Shown one piece after another: positions 1-10,854 of a stretch of 64,000 nucleotides of DNA. The stretch's first letter is position 1. Each line of letters starts with the position of its first letter. The position numbers and the translations under genes were made by a program. The stretch comes from Lepus europaeus (taxonomy: Eukaryota > Chordata > Mammalia > Lagomorpha > Leporidae): contig NC_084833.1 of the NCBI RefSeq assembly GCF_033115175.1, forward strand, positions 54,336,716-54,400,715. Direction: 5' to 3'. The notes below the pieces were generated by a model. The model was not told the origin of the DNA, searched no databases, and saw nothing but the letters and a program-made list of their open reading frames with translations.

Positions 1-139
1 TGTATGAGGTCTTCAGTAACCTGGAATAAACATTATTGTTGTACTTTTGCCCTAGATTCTAAATGTGCATAGAATTAGAGTAGTGTATTTAATGCTCACC
101 AGCTGCGCATTAACTTGGATACCTCATTTTCAATTCCAG

Positions 140-265
140 ATTAGCCTGAGGCCTGCTCAGTCGTTCCTAATGAATAAAAATCAAGTGCCAAAGCTTCAGC
201 CCCAGATAACTATGATTCCTCCTAGTGCACAACCACCACGCACTCAAACACCACCTCTGGGACAG
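140..265 (+). CDS. EIF4G2: EIF4G2 exon (ISLRPAQ...TPPLGQ)
   Basis: 42 whole codons of the Pro/Gln-rich linker before the MA3 domain. The acceptor is TTTTCAATTCCAG and the donor GTATGC. The first ATT could be shortened by using AG at 143-144, but 138-139 is the better acceptor. Confidence 0.93.
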
Positions 266-2932
266 GTATGCAGCCACATACCTGAATTCCAGCACTTTGG
301 AAATGAAGACTTTGGTATTCTCTCCCTTTGGTCTTGTTGGTTCTTGAGCATGTATCATTGGAACATTCATACCTGTCCTGTTTATTTTTAGACACCTCAG
401 CTCGGGCTCAAAACAAATCCACCACTTATCCAGGAAAAGCCTGCCAAGACCAGCAAAAAACCACCACCATCAAAGGAAGAGCTGCTTAAGCTCACTGTAA
501 GTTTCAAGTAGTTCATGAATGTTTATAATTCTTGGGATACGTTTCAGGGAGAGAAGATGCTAATGATACTTGGATTGTGTTCTTTTCAGGAAACTGTTGT
601 GACAGAATATCTGAATAGCGGAAATGCAAATGAGGCTGTCAATGGTGTAAAAGAAATGAGGGCTCCTAAACACTTTCTTCCTGAGATGTTAAGCAAAGTA
701 ATCATCCTGTCACTGGACAGAAGTGATGAAGATAAGGAAAAAGCAAGTTCTTTGATCAGTTTACTCAAACAGGAAGGAGTAGCCACAAGTGACAACTTTA
801 TGCAGGTTAGAACACTTCTGATTCTGCTAAGAATTCTTTGTATTCATTGTTGAAAACTGTAATGGAGACTGATGGTGTTTTTAACATTCCTCCTAAGGCT
901 TTCCTGAACGTATTGGACCAGTGCCCCAAACTGGAGGTTGACATCCCCTTGGTGAAATCATATTTAGCACAGTTTGCAGCTCGTGCCATCATTTCAGAGC
1001 TGGTGAGCATTTCAGAACTGGCTCAACCACTGGAAAGTGGCACCCATTTTCCTCTCTTCTTACTTTGTCTTCAGCAATTAGCTAAATTACAAGATCGGGA
1101 ATGGTTAACAGAACTTTTTCAACAAAGCAAGGTCAATATGCAGAAAATGCTCCCAGGTAAGAAAACGCTGGTTTATTTCATTTATTTAAAAAGAGAGAGA
1201 CTACACATGGAGATTCCTTGAGTGTAATTAATTGTATGGGGAATTTATCCCATCTGAAAAGTAAACATTGGAATGGATAGGCCTTAACACTTTTTTTTTT
1301 TAAAAGGATATTATGGTTTAATTTTTATCTGATTGTAGGTTGAGTTTTCATTTGCTGTGTTGATTCTTTATTTTTCCATGCAAGTCTCTTACACTTGACA
1401 AAGTATTTGTAAAACTGCTAGATAAGCCAACTGAGTGAGATGAAAAGGTAAAACAAACTGCTTTGCCTTTTCAGAAATTGATCAGAATAAGGACCGCATG
1501 TTGGAGATTTTGGAAGGAAAGGGACTGAGTTTCTTATTCCCACTCCTCAAATTGGAGAAGGAACTGTTGAAGCAAATAAAATTGGATCCATCCCCTCAAA
1601 CCATATATAAATGGATTAAAGATAACATCTCTCCCAAACTTCATGTAGATAAAGGATTTGTGAACATCTTAATGACTAGGTAAGGAGTGGTTGTCTACTT
1701 GAGTAACGTATTTACTTGAAGAAACATAAGTGTGCTAGCAGGGACCTCAAGGAGAATTGTCTTTGAGTTAGAAAGCTTCCTGGTTCTAACAGGGCTCTCT
1801 TTGTCTTTGTACAGCTTCTTACAGTATATTTCTAGTGAAGTAAACCCACCCAGCGATGAAACAGATTCTTCCTCTGCTCCTTCCAAAGAACAGTTAGAGC
1901 AGGAGAAACAGCTGCTGCTTTCCTTCAAGCCAGTGATGCAGAAATTCCTCCACGATCACGTAGATCTCCAGGTCAGCGCCCTGTACGCTCTGCAGGTGCA
2001 CTGCTACAACAGCAACTTCCCAAAAGGTGAGCACTGGTTTCAGAAGGGTGAGTGTGGGGCCCTGACGCAGCATGGGGGTGACGAGGTTATGTTTTGTGTC
2101 TTAGGCATGTTACTCCGCTTTTTTGTTCACTTCTACGACATGGAAATAATTGAAGAAGAAGCTTTCTTGGCTTGGAAAGAAGATATAACCCAAGAGTTTC
2201 CGGGAAAGGGCAAGGCTTTGTTCCAGGTAAATCTTTCATTAAAGAAGTTTGATCCATTTTTCCCCCCAGTTTTGTTGTGTTCAAGTAGACGGCTTTTTAA
2301 ACAAATACAGGCAAAAAATAGTCCTGCTAGTTTGTCTTCACCCCTGTGTGTCATTGATGTTAGTGTATGAGATGTAAATTGAAAACAAAAATTTTTTATT
2401 TTTATTATTTGAGAGGGAGAGAGAGGTCTTCCATCTGCTGGTTCACTCCCCAGATGGCTGCAACAGCCAGAGCTGAGCTGATGAGAATCCAGGAGCTTCT
2501 TCTGGCTCTCTCCTCTGGGTTCAGGGGCCCAAGCACTTGGGCCATCTTCCACTGCTTTAAGAACATACTCATACTTCCTACTCTACCCTCCCTTGTTCTG
2601 ACCCATTCCTCCTTTTCTAGTTCTTACAATGACACACTCTTAGTTTACTTAATCACAAGCTTAATCCTGCTAGGTTTGCTCTTAAGTAAAGGAGATTGCT
2701 TTGGATTTCAGGTTTTCTTTTTTATTCAGTGCATTTATAGTCCCGGGGCAAGAACTTACACATTGGGGCAATTAACATCAGTCACAGTGTAGTAATAATC
2801 TAGAATAGGAGCAGGCCTGGAGCTGCTCCTAAACTAAAGATTCAGAGTTAGGAGTTCTCACACTAGGCTTCCAGGGGACTCGACTGGAGAAACTGATTCT
2901 TGTAGTGTTATCTTTTGCCTAAGGTTCCCAAT

Positions 2933-2977
<45 letters not shown>

Positions 2978-4041
2978 TACTTATTTGAGACGTAGAGAGA
3001 GGGAGAGACCGAAAGAAAGGTCTTCCATCTGCTGGTTTATTCCCCAGATGGCCACAATGGCCAGAGCTGAGCTGGTCTGCAGCCGGGATCCAGGAGCTTC
3101 TTCCAGGTCTCTCAACATGGGTGCAGGGGCCTAACCAATTTGGATCATCTTCCATTGCTTTCTCAGCCCATAGCAGAGACTGGAGCAGAAGAGGAGCAGC
3201 CAGGACTTGAACTGGCACCCATGTGGGATTCCAGCGCCTCAGGTGGAGGCTTAACCCACTATGCCACAGCACTGGCCCCCACAATCTAGCTTTGATTTTA
3301 TCCTTAGCCCTGGTCTTTGGGGAATCTCAACTAATAATTGGGAAGTGGGACTGGGAATCTACTTCTTTCAAGAATATTGTGTCCTGTCCCCTTCCCTCAG
3401 CACTGCTAACACTGGGTAAAGGTACTTCAGAAAGTTCATGGAAGATGAAAAAAATGACTCTGGTGCTGTTGATACTATCCATTTTCCATGGACTGTTTGA
3501 AGATGCCACATATTTTAGATTGGAAGAGTCATCATCCTAGACCAAGGTCCCGAAATGTTAACTGGCGAAGTGTCCAAGGATCACCCTTGAGCTTGACCAT
3601 AAAGAGCCTGTGTGCAATCCCAAATCCAACTACTCTATAACTTGGGCCACTCTGAGTAGTACATCAGCAGCTGGTTCACTTGCACTTTGAAGTTTTTAAA
3701 ATTAATGTCTAGGAGCTGGTGCTGTGGCATAGTGGGTAGTGCCAGCATCCTACATGGACCCAGATGTTCCACTTCCGATCCAGCTCTCTGCTATGGCCTG
3801 GAAAAGCAATAGAGGATGAGTTGGAGACCCAGAAGAAGCTCTTGGCTTCGGATCGGCACAGCCCCAGCTGATGCGGCCAATTGGGGAATGAACCAGCGGA
3901 TGGAAGAATCTTTTTTCAAAAAGTAAATAAATAAGATTAATGTCTACACTACTAAACTACAAATCTAATTTACAGGTGAATCAATGGCTAACCTGGCTAG
4001 AAACCGCTGAAGAAGAAGAATCTGAGGAAGAAGCTGACTAA
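140..4041 (+). CDS. EIF4G2: EIF4G2 (DAP5/p97/NAT1), 3' part: last eight coding exons
   Basis: Joining 140-265, 392-496, 590-805, 898-1156, 1475-1679, 1815-2026, 2105-2226 and 3976-4041 gives 1311 bp, 436 codons plus TAA, all in phase with AG acceptors and GT donors. The protein is recognisable as DAP5, the eIF4G-family factor that lacks the eIF4E-binding N-terminus and supports cap-independent or alternative initiation in the cytoplasm. If the total length matches the human protein (907 aa, from memory), this is residues 472-907. A Pro/Gln-rich linker (PPSAQPPRTQTPPLGQ) comes first, then the MA3 domain (from about 543, starting ELLKLT), then the W2 domain (about 720-904) ending in the acidic tail AEEEESEEEAD. 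The MIF4G domain and the start codon lie upstream of the window. No frameshift or premature stop is present. The gene points toward CTR9. Confidence 0.97.
392..496 (+). CDS. EIF4G2: EIF4G2 exon (TPQLGLKTN...EELLKLT)
   Basis: 35 whole codons. It ends at the first helix of the MA3 domain. The acceptor TTTATTTTTAG and donor GTAAGT are strong. Confidence 0.95.
590..805 (+). CDS. EIF4G2: EIF4G2 exon, MA3 domain first half
   Basis: 72 whole codons from ETVVTEYLNSGNANEAV to TSDNFMQ. This is the helical HEAT-like MA3 region, which in the wider eIF4G family can contact eIF4A. The flanking introns are only 93 and 92 bp. Confidence 0.96.
898..1156 (+). CDS. EIF4G2: EIF4G2 exon, MA3 second half
   Basis: 259 bp, from AFLNVLDQCPKLEVD to VNMQKMLP, ending after the first base of a split Glu codon. 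It encodes the rest of MA3 and the linker to W2. Confidence 0.96.
1475..1679 (+). CDS. EIF4G2: EIF4G2 exon, start of W2 domain
   Basis: 205 bp, from EIDQNKDRMLEILEGKG to GFVNILMTS, split after two bases of the Ser codon. It opens the W2 helical domain. The donor is AG|GTAAGG. Confidence 0.95.
1815..2026 (+). CDS. EIF4G2: EIF4G2 exon, W2 domain middle
   Basis: 212 bp, from SFLQYISSEVNPPSDE to YNSNFPKG. It includes the acidic/serine loop DETDSSSAPSKEQ and the helices that follow. It ends one base into the Gly codon. Confidence 0.96.
2105..2226 (+). CDS. EIF4G2: EIF4G2 exon, W2 domain late
   Basis: 122 bp, from GMLLRFFVHFYDMEIIEEEAF to GKALFQ. It contains the acidic EIIEEEAFLAWKED box typical of W2 domains in eIF4G, eIF5 and eIF2B-epsilon. 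The intron before it is only 78 bp and has no in-frame stop. Confidence 0.96.
2388..2558 (-). mobile_element. C-SINE, truncated, in EIF4G2 last intron
   Basis: An antisense SINE tail and middle (TTCCATCTGCTGGTTCACTCC, then GCCCAAGCACTTGGGCCATC) without the tRNA-like head. It is diverged. Confidence 0.85.
2941..3281 (-). mobile_element. C-SINE, full length, in EIF4G2 last intron
   Basis: It opens with a roughly 30-base T run (the A tail in antisense) and ends with CACAGCACTGGCCCCC. The 12-bp direct repeat CAATCTAGCTTT at 2929-2940 and 3282-3293 is a clear target-site duplication. Confidence 0.95.
3711..3934 (+). mobile_element. C-SINE, sense, in EIF4G2 last intron
   Basis: Head GGAGCTGGTGCTGTGGCATAG and tail AAGTAAATAAATAAG. 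The direct repeats ATTAATGTCTA at 3701-3711 and 3935-3945 mark the insertion. It ends only about 40 bases before the last coding exon of EIF4G2. Confidence 0.93.
3976..4041 (+). CDS. EIF4G2: EIF4G2 terminal coding exon
   Basis: 21 codons, VNQWLTWLETAEEEESEEEAD, then TAA at 4039-4041. This supplies the second aromatic/acidic box at the C-terminus. It is separated by a 1.75-kb SINE-filled last intron. Confidence 0.97.
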   Translation: MNQWLTWLETAEEEESEEEAD

Positions 4042-4815
4042 AGAACCAGCCAAAGCCTTAAATTGTGCAAAACATACTGTTGCTATGGTGTAACTGCATT
4101 TGACCTAACCACTGCGAAAATTCATTCCGCTGTAATGTTTTCACAATATTTAAAGCAGAAGCACGTCAGTTAGGATTTCCTTCTGCATAAGGTTTTTTTG
4201 TAGTGTAATGTCTTAATCATAGTCTACCATCAAATATTTTAGGAGTATCTTTAATGTTTAGATAGTATATTAGCAGCATGCAATAATTACATCCTAAGTT
4301 CTCAAGCAGAGGCAGTCTATTGCAAGGACCTTCTTTGCTGCCAGTTACCATAGGCTGTTTTAAGTTAGCTAAAAAACCTGAATAGCAACACTGAATACTG
4401 TAGAAATGCACTTTGCTCAGTAATACTTGAGTTGTTGCAATATTTGATTATCCATTTGGTTGTTACAGAAAAATTCTTAACTGTAATTGATGGTTGTTGC
4501 CGTAATAGTATATTGCCTGTATTTCTACCTCTAGTCATGGGCTTTATGTGCTAGATTTTAATATCCTTGAGCCTGGGCAAGTGCACAAGTCTTTTTAAAA
4601 GAAACATGGTTTACTTGCACAAAACTGATCAGTTTTGAGAGATCGTTAATGCCCTTGAAGTGGTTTTTGTGGGTGTGAAACAAATGGTGAGAATTTGAAT
4701 TGGTCCCTCTTATTATAGTATTGAAATTAAGTCTACTTAATTTATCAAGTCATGTTCATGCCCTGATTTTATATACTTGTATCTATCAATAAACATTGTG
4801 ATACTTGATGCAGTT
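4042..4815 (+). other. EIF4G2: EIF4G2 3' UTR
   Basis: This AT-rich, repeat-free stretch of about 770 bp runs from the stop codon to the poly(A) signal. It contains several T-rich and TTGTTGC-type stretches. No C-SINE lies in it, although SINEs flank it on both sides. The cleavage point is inferred, about 15-25 bases after the AATAAA. Confidence 0.85.
4788..4793 (+). terminator. EIF4G2: EIF4G2 poly(A) signal AATAAA
   Basis: A canonical AATAAA (TCAATAAACATTG) is followed about 20 bases later by a GT-rich element (GTTGTGTG, near 4813-4820), as expected for mammalian 3' end formation. Confidence 0.88.
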
Positions 4816-4819
4816 GTGT

Positions 4820-5395
4820 GACTTCAAAAAACTATCCCCAGGGCCCTGGTTGCTATCTTAGCAACATTAAGGCTGAGCAGAGACTTTCCACCTATGTTAG
4901 ATTTCAGAAGACTGGTTGCAAGGCTGTACAAATCGAGCTGGACCTGGCCCTCTGCCCAGCTCTCTCCACCAAGGGGGTGGGGGGACATTTTGAGCCCAGC
5001 AGTGCCCCTGCAGCCTATGGCCAAAGTGCTCCCAGTTTAGCTGACCAGTCAAGTGATCATTGCTGCAGACCAGTTGTCCGCACCCCACATCTCAAGACCA
5101 ATAAATATTGGCCCCAAGGTAGGCCAGTTCAAAAAGTTCCTGGTCGGGGAGAGTTAGGATATGGTGGGTTAGGCTATGGCTTGTGCTCTGCTTCTAATCC
5201 AGCTCCCCAGGATGGCAGTCTGTGCTATCCCCTTGACTTCTGCTACCCACATGGGATTATTTCTGTGAGTTTTTAAAAATATCTCACAGTGCAGTGTTAA
5301 CAACCTGCCATACTATTGAACAGTATTTCAATATACTTAGGTCACTTGTGCAAGGTACATTCTATGTTTTCAGTATCAGTATATATAATGACTTA
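4820..5395. other. intergenic sequence just downstream of EIF4G2
   Basis: Mostly unique sequence with no convincing coding region. Around 5165-5275 a degraded SINE-like stretch (TCCAGCTCCCCAGGATGG, then CCCACATGGGATT) may be an old C-SINE remnant. Confidence 0.5.
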
Positions 5396-5680
5396 AAATT
5401 TTTTATTTTTGACAGTGGACAGTGGAAGAGACAGGTCTTCCTTTTGCCGTTGGTTCACCCTCCAATGGCCGCTGCAGCCAGGAGCCAAATGCTTCTCCTG
5501 GTCTCCCATGGGGTGCAGGGCCCAAGCACTTGGGCCATCCTCCACTGCACTCCTGGGCCACAGCAGAGAGCTGGACTGAAAGGGGCAACCGGGACAGAAT
5601 CTGGTGCCCCGACCGGGACTAGAACCTGGGGTGCCGGCGCCGCAAGGCAGAAATTAGCCTATTGAGCCGCGGTGCTGGCC
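5396..5680 (-). mobile_element. C-SINE, young subtype, antisense
   Basis: It shows the young subtype signatures CCGTTGGTTCACCCTCCAAT and GGGACTAGAACCTGG. The direct repeats ATAATGACTTA at 5385-5395 and 5681-5691 are exact, indicating recent insertion. Confidence 0.95.
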
Positions 5681-6115
5681 ATAATGACTTACTTAAAAAT
5701 AAGTTTGCATATTAATTTGTCTTGGCTTTTATATACTACAAAACTGAAGAAGTTGTTACAAGCTGCATAACTTCTGACCCCTACACCAAAACTCGATCAA
5801 GGTCACTAGTTTGCAGCACTATGATCTGGTACATGTTTGATCATCTTAGAAGGCTGCATATGACAGCAGTTTCCAGACATGACAGCTGCCTTTGTATCTC
5901 TGATGGTTCCTCCCAGTTGCCGATGGGAAACATCTCTTTGAAAACAACCACCTTTGCAGTTTGTCAAGTCTATGGAATTGTTGGCTCTGCCTTTCAAGCA
6001 GAGGTTGGACAGCTCACCTGGGCACCACGATAGCTGTTAACTGGCCTTCCCGCTTAGCCCTGCAACACAGCAGCTAGTGGAAGAGGAATCCTTGGAGTAA
6101 ACATCCTGGGGCTTG

Positions 6116-6452
6116 CCGGCGCCGTGGCTCAGTAGGCTAATCCTCCGCCTTGTGGCGCTGGCACACCGGGTTCTAGTCCCAGTCGGGGCACCGATCCTGT
6201 CCCGGTTGCCCCTCTTCCAGGCCAGCTCTCTGCTGTGGCCAGGGAGTGCAGTGGAGGATGGCCCAAGTGTTTGGGCTCTGCACCCCATGGGAGACCAGGA
6301 GAAGCACCTGGCTCCTGCCATTGGATCAGCGTGGTGCGCTGGCCACAGCGCGCTACTGCGGTGGTCATTGGAGGGTGAACCAACGGCAAAAAGGAAGACC
6401 TTTCTCTCTGTCTCTCACTGTCCACTCTGCCTATCAAAAAAAAAAAAAAAAA
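6116..6452 (+). mobile_element. C-SINE, young subtype, sense, nested in an older C-SINE
   Basis: Starts CCGGCGCCGTGGCTCAGTAG and ends in TATC followed by a pure A run. Flanked by exact 16-bp repeats AACATCCTGGGGCTTG (before 6116 and at 6453-6468). The target was the 5' edge of the older SINE that continues at 6459. Confidence 0.95.
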
Positions 6453-6458
6453 AACATC

Positions 6459-6668
6459 CTGGGGCTTGTGTTGTGCAGCAAGTTAAGCCTCATGCCAGCA
6501 TCCCACATGGGTACCTCCCGTTTGGGAGAGCCAGACACAATTCTGGCTCCTGGCTTGGGCCTGGCCCAGCCCAGCTGCTGCGGCCAGTTGGGGAGTGAAC
6601 AAGTGGAGGAGAGATCTCTTTACTCCCTCCATGTCACTGCCTTTCAAATAAATAGAAACAAATCTTAG
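6459..6668 (+). mobile_element. C-SINE, older, internally shortened
   Basis: The head GGGGCTTGTGTTGTGCAGC and tail CTTTCAAATAAATAGAAAC are retained, but about 100 bases of the middle are missing. A younger SINE split off its first bases. Confidence 0.85.
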
Positions 6669-6689
6669 AGCCAGCGGTGGAGCACCTTG

Positions 6690-7470
6690 CTCAGGCCCTC
6701 AGCTTTTCCAAGGTTCCTCCCCTTGAGAACCATTCACATCCTTGGATGGGGATGTGCCTGTCCTCTCAGTACTCACTCTTGCTCGCTTTGCTGTCCTCTC
6801 AGGCCTCTCCATCCCCTTCGAAGACCTTCAGTTGCAGCCTGAGTGCCACTGGCCTGCTCACCTCCCTCGATGCTCCTATGGCTGGAGTTACCAACTGTGT
6901 GCTGATCACACCCATATGCTGACTCCGGGCTTCTTTCTGGAGGGTCAGACTCGCCCCACCAGCCAGCTCCCAGGTGTTTCTCCTATGTTGCAAGCACATC
7001 AGAGTCAAAACCCATGACAGCTTCTCCCAGACCAGCACTCCCTTGTCCTAACTGCAAGACAGCCCGCCCAGGCTACATCAGAGTCCCCTTGACCCTTCCT
7101 CCATCAGCTGCTCTCCACGTCTCCACCACCCTCATCCGGGCACCCTCATGCCTAAATGACCACAGTAGTTCTGTTCTCTCCTGGTCTCTTCTCCTCACCC
7201 TCCAGTCTCAGAAGTCTGCTTCTTCCTCTGTGCTTCAGTGGCTCCCGATTTCCCTGCAGATAAAGTTCCAGTTTCTTACTCTGCCAGTCCAGGACGCGTC
7301 ACCTGCTGTTTGCTCCCTCTGGTGTTTCATGTCCTTTCCTCTGGGCCTTTGCACGTGCCGTTCCCTCTGCCTGAACATCGCTCTCCTTACCATCCCCACC
7401 TCAAACCCCCTTCCAACACTGCCCTTTTGGGTGTTAGCAGAAATGTGGCACTCTTGGAGAATTTGCCTTG
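6690..7470 (+). mobile_element. LINE L2 relic, 3' part, sense
   Basis: The segment with GCTTCAGTGGCTCCCGATT followed by GGGCCTTTGCACGTGCCGTT and CCTCTGCCTGAACATCGCTC matches the remembered L2 3' consensus in order. The 5' portion (6690-7010) is less certain. There is no intact frame. Confidence 0.65.
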
Positions 7471-9065
7471 CTCTGCGCAGGCTGTCAGGGGTTTACCAAT
7501 CAGCGTTCTTGGTTGCAAAGAGCACACTACGGGCAAGCCAGGTCGAAAGGAACCCAGAGACCCAGGCTTGGACATGACCAGGGACTAAGCACAGGAAGAG
7601 CCTGCCTAGGGCAGTGCTGTAAGCAGCCCAGTGAGACCCGGAGCTTCCCCTGCCAGCATCAGAGTGAGTTCCCTGGGGATGCCAGCTCCAGGAACAGCCT
7701 CGGGCAGAAGGCACAGGTGACAGAACCAGGATTACCTGTCTACCCCTCTCTGCCTGGCTTCCAGCAGTGGAGTCAAGGAGCTGGCTGTGGGGGCCCTGTC
7801 ACACAAGGTAGGCCCTGACTCCCACCAAGGCTTCCAGCGCAGGTGAAGAATTGCACTCTGGAAGGGGCCTGTGTAGACAAACACCCCTGTCCACTCGGAG
7901 GCCGCGCGTGTTAGTCACTGCCTACTCCCGTGTCAGGGAGCAATAAACAGGTGTCAGGTGCAAGGAGGCCAGGTCTTTGGGAACTTGAATTTTAGCCAAC
8001 TGGGGGGTTGGGACGCTTACAGGAGCAGAGTCCAGAGAGTCCTGTGTCCGAGGGTGGCCTTGGATTGCAGTCTTGAGGACCCTGGCGACTCAGTGACTGC
8101 CATGGCTGAGGCACTACAGGGCACTGGCTCTCCTACCTACTTCCCCATAGGGTGAAAGCAAAACACAGACGTTCCCAGCCCACCCACAAAGCACCCAGTC
8201 AGCTCCCTTCCGGGAGCTGCACAGGAGCGCCCCCTGTGGGCCTGCCCCGCGCTGGGGGCTGAGGGAGGCCTGGGCTCACCCTTCAAAGAGATAACAAGGT
8301 GCCCAGCAAGCTGCAGCAAGGGGACCCGGAGGAAAGGGGGGGTTTCCTGGCCAGCAGGCAGGCAGGGCCTGCCCAGATGGCACGCCTGGGAATGAGGACG
8401 GTGGGGCTGGGGGTCACACAGCGGTGGGGTCAGCCTTCCCAGGACAGCGCTGGCCCCGGGGGACGCCTGCACGCAGAGCAGAAGCTGGGACAGGCACCGA
8501 AGCCGCACAGTCCGCCCTTACCTCCCCTGGAGAAGGTTGAGGAGCCCAGGGTGAAGCCTGGCCCAGACTGGAAGGCTGGCTCCACGGCGCCCTCTGCCGG
8601 CCCCCTGGAGAAGCCACCCGGCCATCTGGGGAAGCCAGCCCCAGCCCCGAGAACGTGTACCCCCTACCCCCCCCCCCCCCCACTGCAGCCGGTGCAGCGA
8701 CGGGATTGAGAAGCAGTAAGTCCCTGCGCAACCCACATGGTCACAGCCCAGGGCCGAATGCAAGCCTTCCGCCCGTGGGTTCAGGGAGCCGAGGCCAAGC
8801 ACGCCATCTCTCCAGACTTCCTTGGCCTTATTTGGGAAGCATCCTCAGTGTGCACCCTCCCAGGGTCACATGGTGAGCAGCAGTGCTGGGCAGGCCACGA
8901 CCTGGGGTCAGAGTCCAGGCACGTGTGGTGCCCCCTGAGTACCCAATGTGTGCCGGGAACAGTGACCCGGACTGTGCCTTCTGGCCCAAACACTGGGTGA
9001 GAGGAGAGAGGCCGCAGATGAACAGATCAGCAGTTTCAAGTGCTGGGCCTGGGGAAACAAGACCC
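7470..9065. other. GC-rich intergenic stretch, no gene recognised
   Basis: Unique GC-rich sequence with several overlapping open frames on both strands that show no domain and no consistent coding strand. It includes a poly-C run at about 8667-8681 and an AATAAA at 7942 with no gene attached. Confidence 0.5.
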
Positions 9066-9072
9066 AGTACTG

Positions 9073-9403
9073 CAGCTGGCGTGTAACAGCCTACAATGCC
9101 TGCATCCCATGTGGGATTCGAGTCCCGGCTGCTCTGCTTCCGATCCAGGTCTGTGCTGTAGCCTGGGAAAGCAGTGGAAGATGGCCTAAGTGCTTGGGCC
9201 TCTGCACCCGTGTGGGAGACCAGGAAGAAGCTCCTGGTGCCTGGCTTCGGATCAGTGCAGCTCCTGCCCTTGCAGCCACTTGGGGAGCGAACCAGTGGAT
9301 GAAAGACCAACCAACCTCTCTTTCTCTCTCTCTCTCTGCCTCTGTCTCTCTCTCTGTGTAGCTCTTTCAAATAAATAAATCTTTTTTAAAAAGTTTTTTA
9401 AAA
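9073..9403 (+). mobile_element. C-SINE, sense
   Basis: Contains TTCGAGTCCCGGCTGCTC (B box region), GCTTCGGATCAGTGCAGCTC and a CT-rich run ending TTTCAAATAAATAAATC. Approximate direct repeats ACCCAGTACT and ACCCAAATACT flank it. Confidence 0.93.
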
Positions 9404-9429
9404 ACCCAAATACTGAGCCAGCAGAGATG

Positions 9430-9625
9430 GGACCCCTTGTGGCGTTCTGCCACCCCTGGCCTGGTCATCCAGTGTGCTCTCCCTGGGGGTCTGTGTGGGT
9501 CTCTTCTAATAAGGATACCATTGTGTTGGATGGGGGTCCACCCTGACCACCTCCTCTTAGCTTGGTCACATCTGCAGAGCCCCTGTCTCCAAATAACCTC
9601 CCACAGAAGGGAGGGTCCTAGGAGG
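9430..9625 (-). mobile_element. LTR fragment (MaLR/MLT-like), antisense
   Basis: The order CTTCTAATAAGGATACCA, GGGGGTCCACCCTGACC, then CACATCTGCAGAGCCCC matches, in antisense, an ancient non-autonomous mammalian LTR. The same family lies in the opposite orientation at 10.39-11.21 kb. Non-coding. Confidence 0.55.
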
Positions 9626-9930
9626 AAGCTGCCTGCAGGCAACCACCTATGTGAAGGGAGGGGGGGAAGGGCTTTCCAGGCAGCAGTGATGAGAGCCGAG
9701 GCCGTGGTGTGGCGTGGCGTGGCGAGGCATAGCGGAGGAACCGCCAGAGGCCACTGTGGCCGAGCCGAGGGGGAGGAGCCCGGGGCTGGAGAGCAGCAGA
9801 GGGCTACATGGCAAACTGGTTGGCCCTCTGAGAACTTTGGCTTCCACTCTGAGTGCAGCAGGCTGTTTCTGGAGGCTTGTTAGTAATACTACTTACCCAC
9901 TAAGGCCACCTGACACCTGCCCTGTCTTGT
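9626..9930. other. intergenic, nothing recognised
   Basis: GC-rich unique sequence with the short tandem GTGGCGTGGCGTGGCG at about 9710-9725. No coding support. Confidence 0.5.
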
Positions 9931-9934
9931 GGCA

Positions 9935-10010
9935 CACGACGGTCATCATTATGCTAACATTCATTGAGCATTTAGTGTACACCAAGCTGGGCCAGGTAGA
10001 TTAGATCAGA
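9935..10010 (-). mobile_element. MIR or L2 3'-end scrap, antisense
   Basis: ACATTCATTGAGCATTTAGTG followed by CCAAGCTGGGCCAGGTAG matches the conserved antisense 3' ends of MIR/L2. The fragment is too short to tell them apart. Confidence 0.5.
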
Positions 10011-10493
10011 AATCCCCTGGTGCGCATGCTTCAGTCTAGAAAAGCGGGTCTCCAGCACTGGCCAAGGTCTTTCACTTATATGGTAGGTAGTCAGGAGCCC
10101 CTGCTGTGTGCTCTGTGGAAGTGCTAGGACAGACACACACACAGACACACGCAGCCCTGGGTGTGAGTTACCCTTTGCTGTAACGCAGGAGCCAGTACCG
10201 TAGCCAGGATTGCACGTTGCAGGCAACAGGAGAAAAAGGAAAGCAAAGCCAGCCCAGGACCCTTCTCAGAGGCAGGGACCCCTCGCCCCTGGCGTCCTGT
10301 AACCAGGGCTGGGGGAGCCCCCGGAGGTGCAGATACCCCTGAGAGTTGGGCCATGGGCCCTGGGGAGAGAAATAATCTGCTTCCAAATCCCCGTGATGGG
10401 CTGAATTGTGTCCCCACCCCCAAAAAAGATAGGCTGAAGCCCTGACTCCGGGGCCTGCCAACGTGCCCTTGAGTGTGAACAAGGTGAGGTCAT

Positions 10494-10854
10494 GAGGGGT
10501 GCAGGGGGCTGAGCCACTGCTTGTGGTGCCGGAAGCCCTAACAGAGTGAGTGCTGGTTCGAGTCCCGGCTGCTCCACTTCTGATCCAGCTCCCTGCTAAG
10601 GTGCCTGGGAAGGCAGTGGAAGATGGCCCCAGTGCTTGGGACCCTGCACCCACGTGGGAGACCTGGATGGAATTCCAGGTTCCTGACTTCAGTCCAGCCC
10701 AGGCTTGGCTTTTGAAGCACTTGCGGTAATGAACCAGCAGATAGGAGAGATCTAGCTGGCTGGCTCGCTCGCTCGCTCTCTCCCCCATCTCTCCCTGTCT
10801 CAACCTTACAGATGGCTGGGTAAATAACGAAATAAATAAATCTTCAGGGGAGAA
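10494..10854 (+). mobile_element. C-SINE inserted in an LTR
   Basis: Flanked by near-exact direct repeats ACAAGGTGAGGTCAT (10479-10493) and ACAAGATGAGGTCAT (10855-10869). The interrupted host LTR continues on both sides, so the relative age is clear. Confidence 0.93.

Noticed and set aside
1..2104. Possible intronic C/D-box snoRNA in EIF4G2 (the human gene hosts SNORD97, from memory)
   Set aside because: I saw no convincing pair of C (RUGAUGA) and D (CUGA) boxes with a terminal stem in the introns present. It may lie upstream of the window.
6113..6668. Frames of 140-161 codons over SINEs at 6.1-6.7 kb, and similar ones at 37.1, 48.3, 59.0 and 61.0 kb
   Set aside because: They lie inside C-SINE bodies, recur with the same peptide phrases, and are not genes.
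7942..7947. AATAAA in the intergenic region
   Set aside because: An isolated hexamer with no upstream gene; expected by chance.
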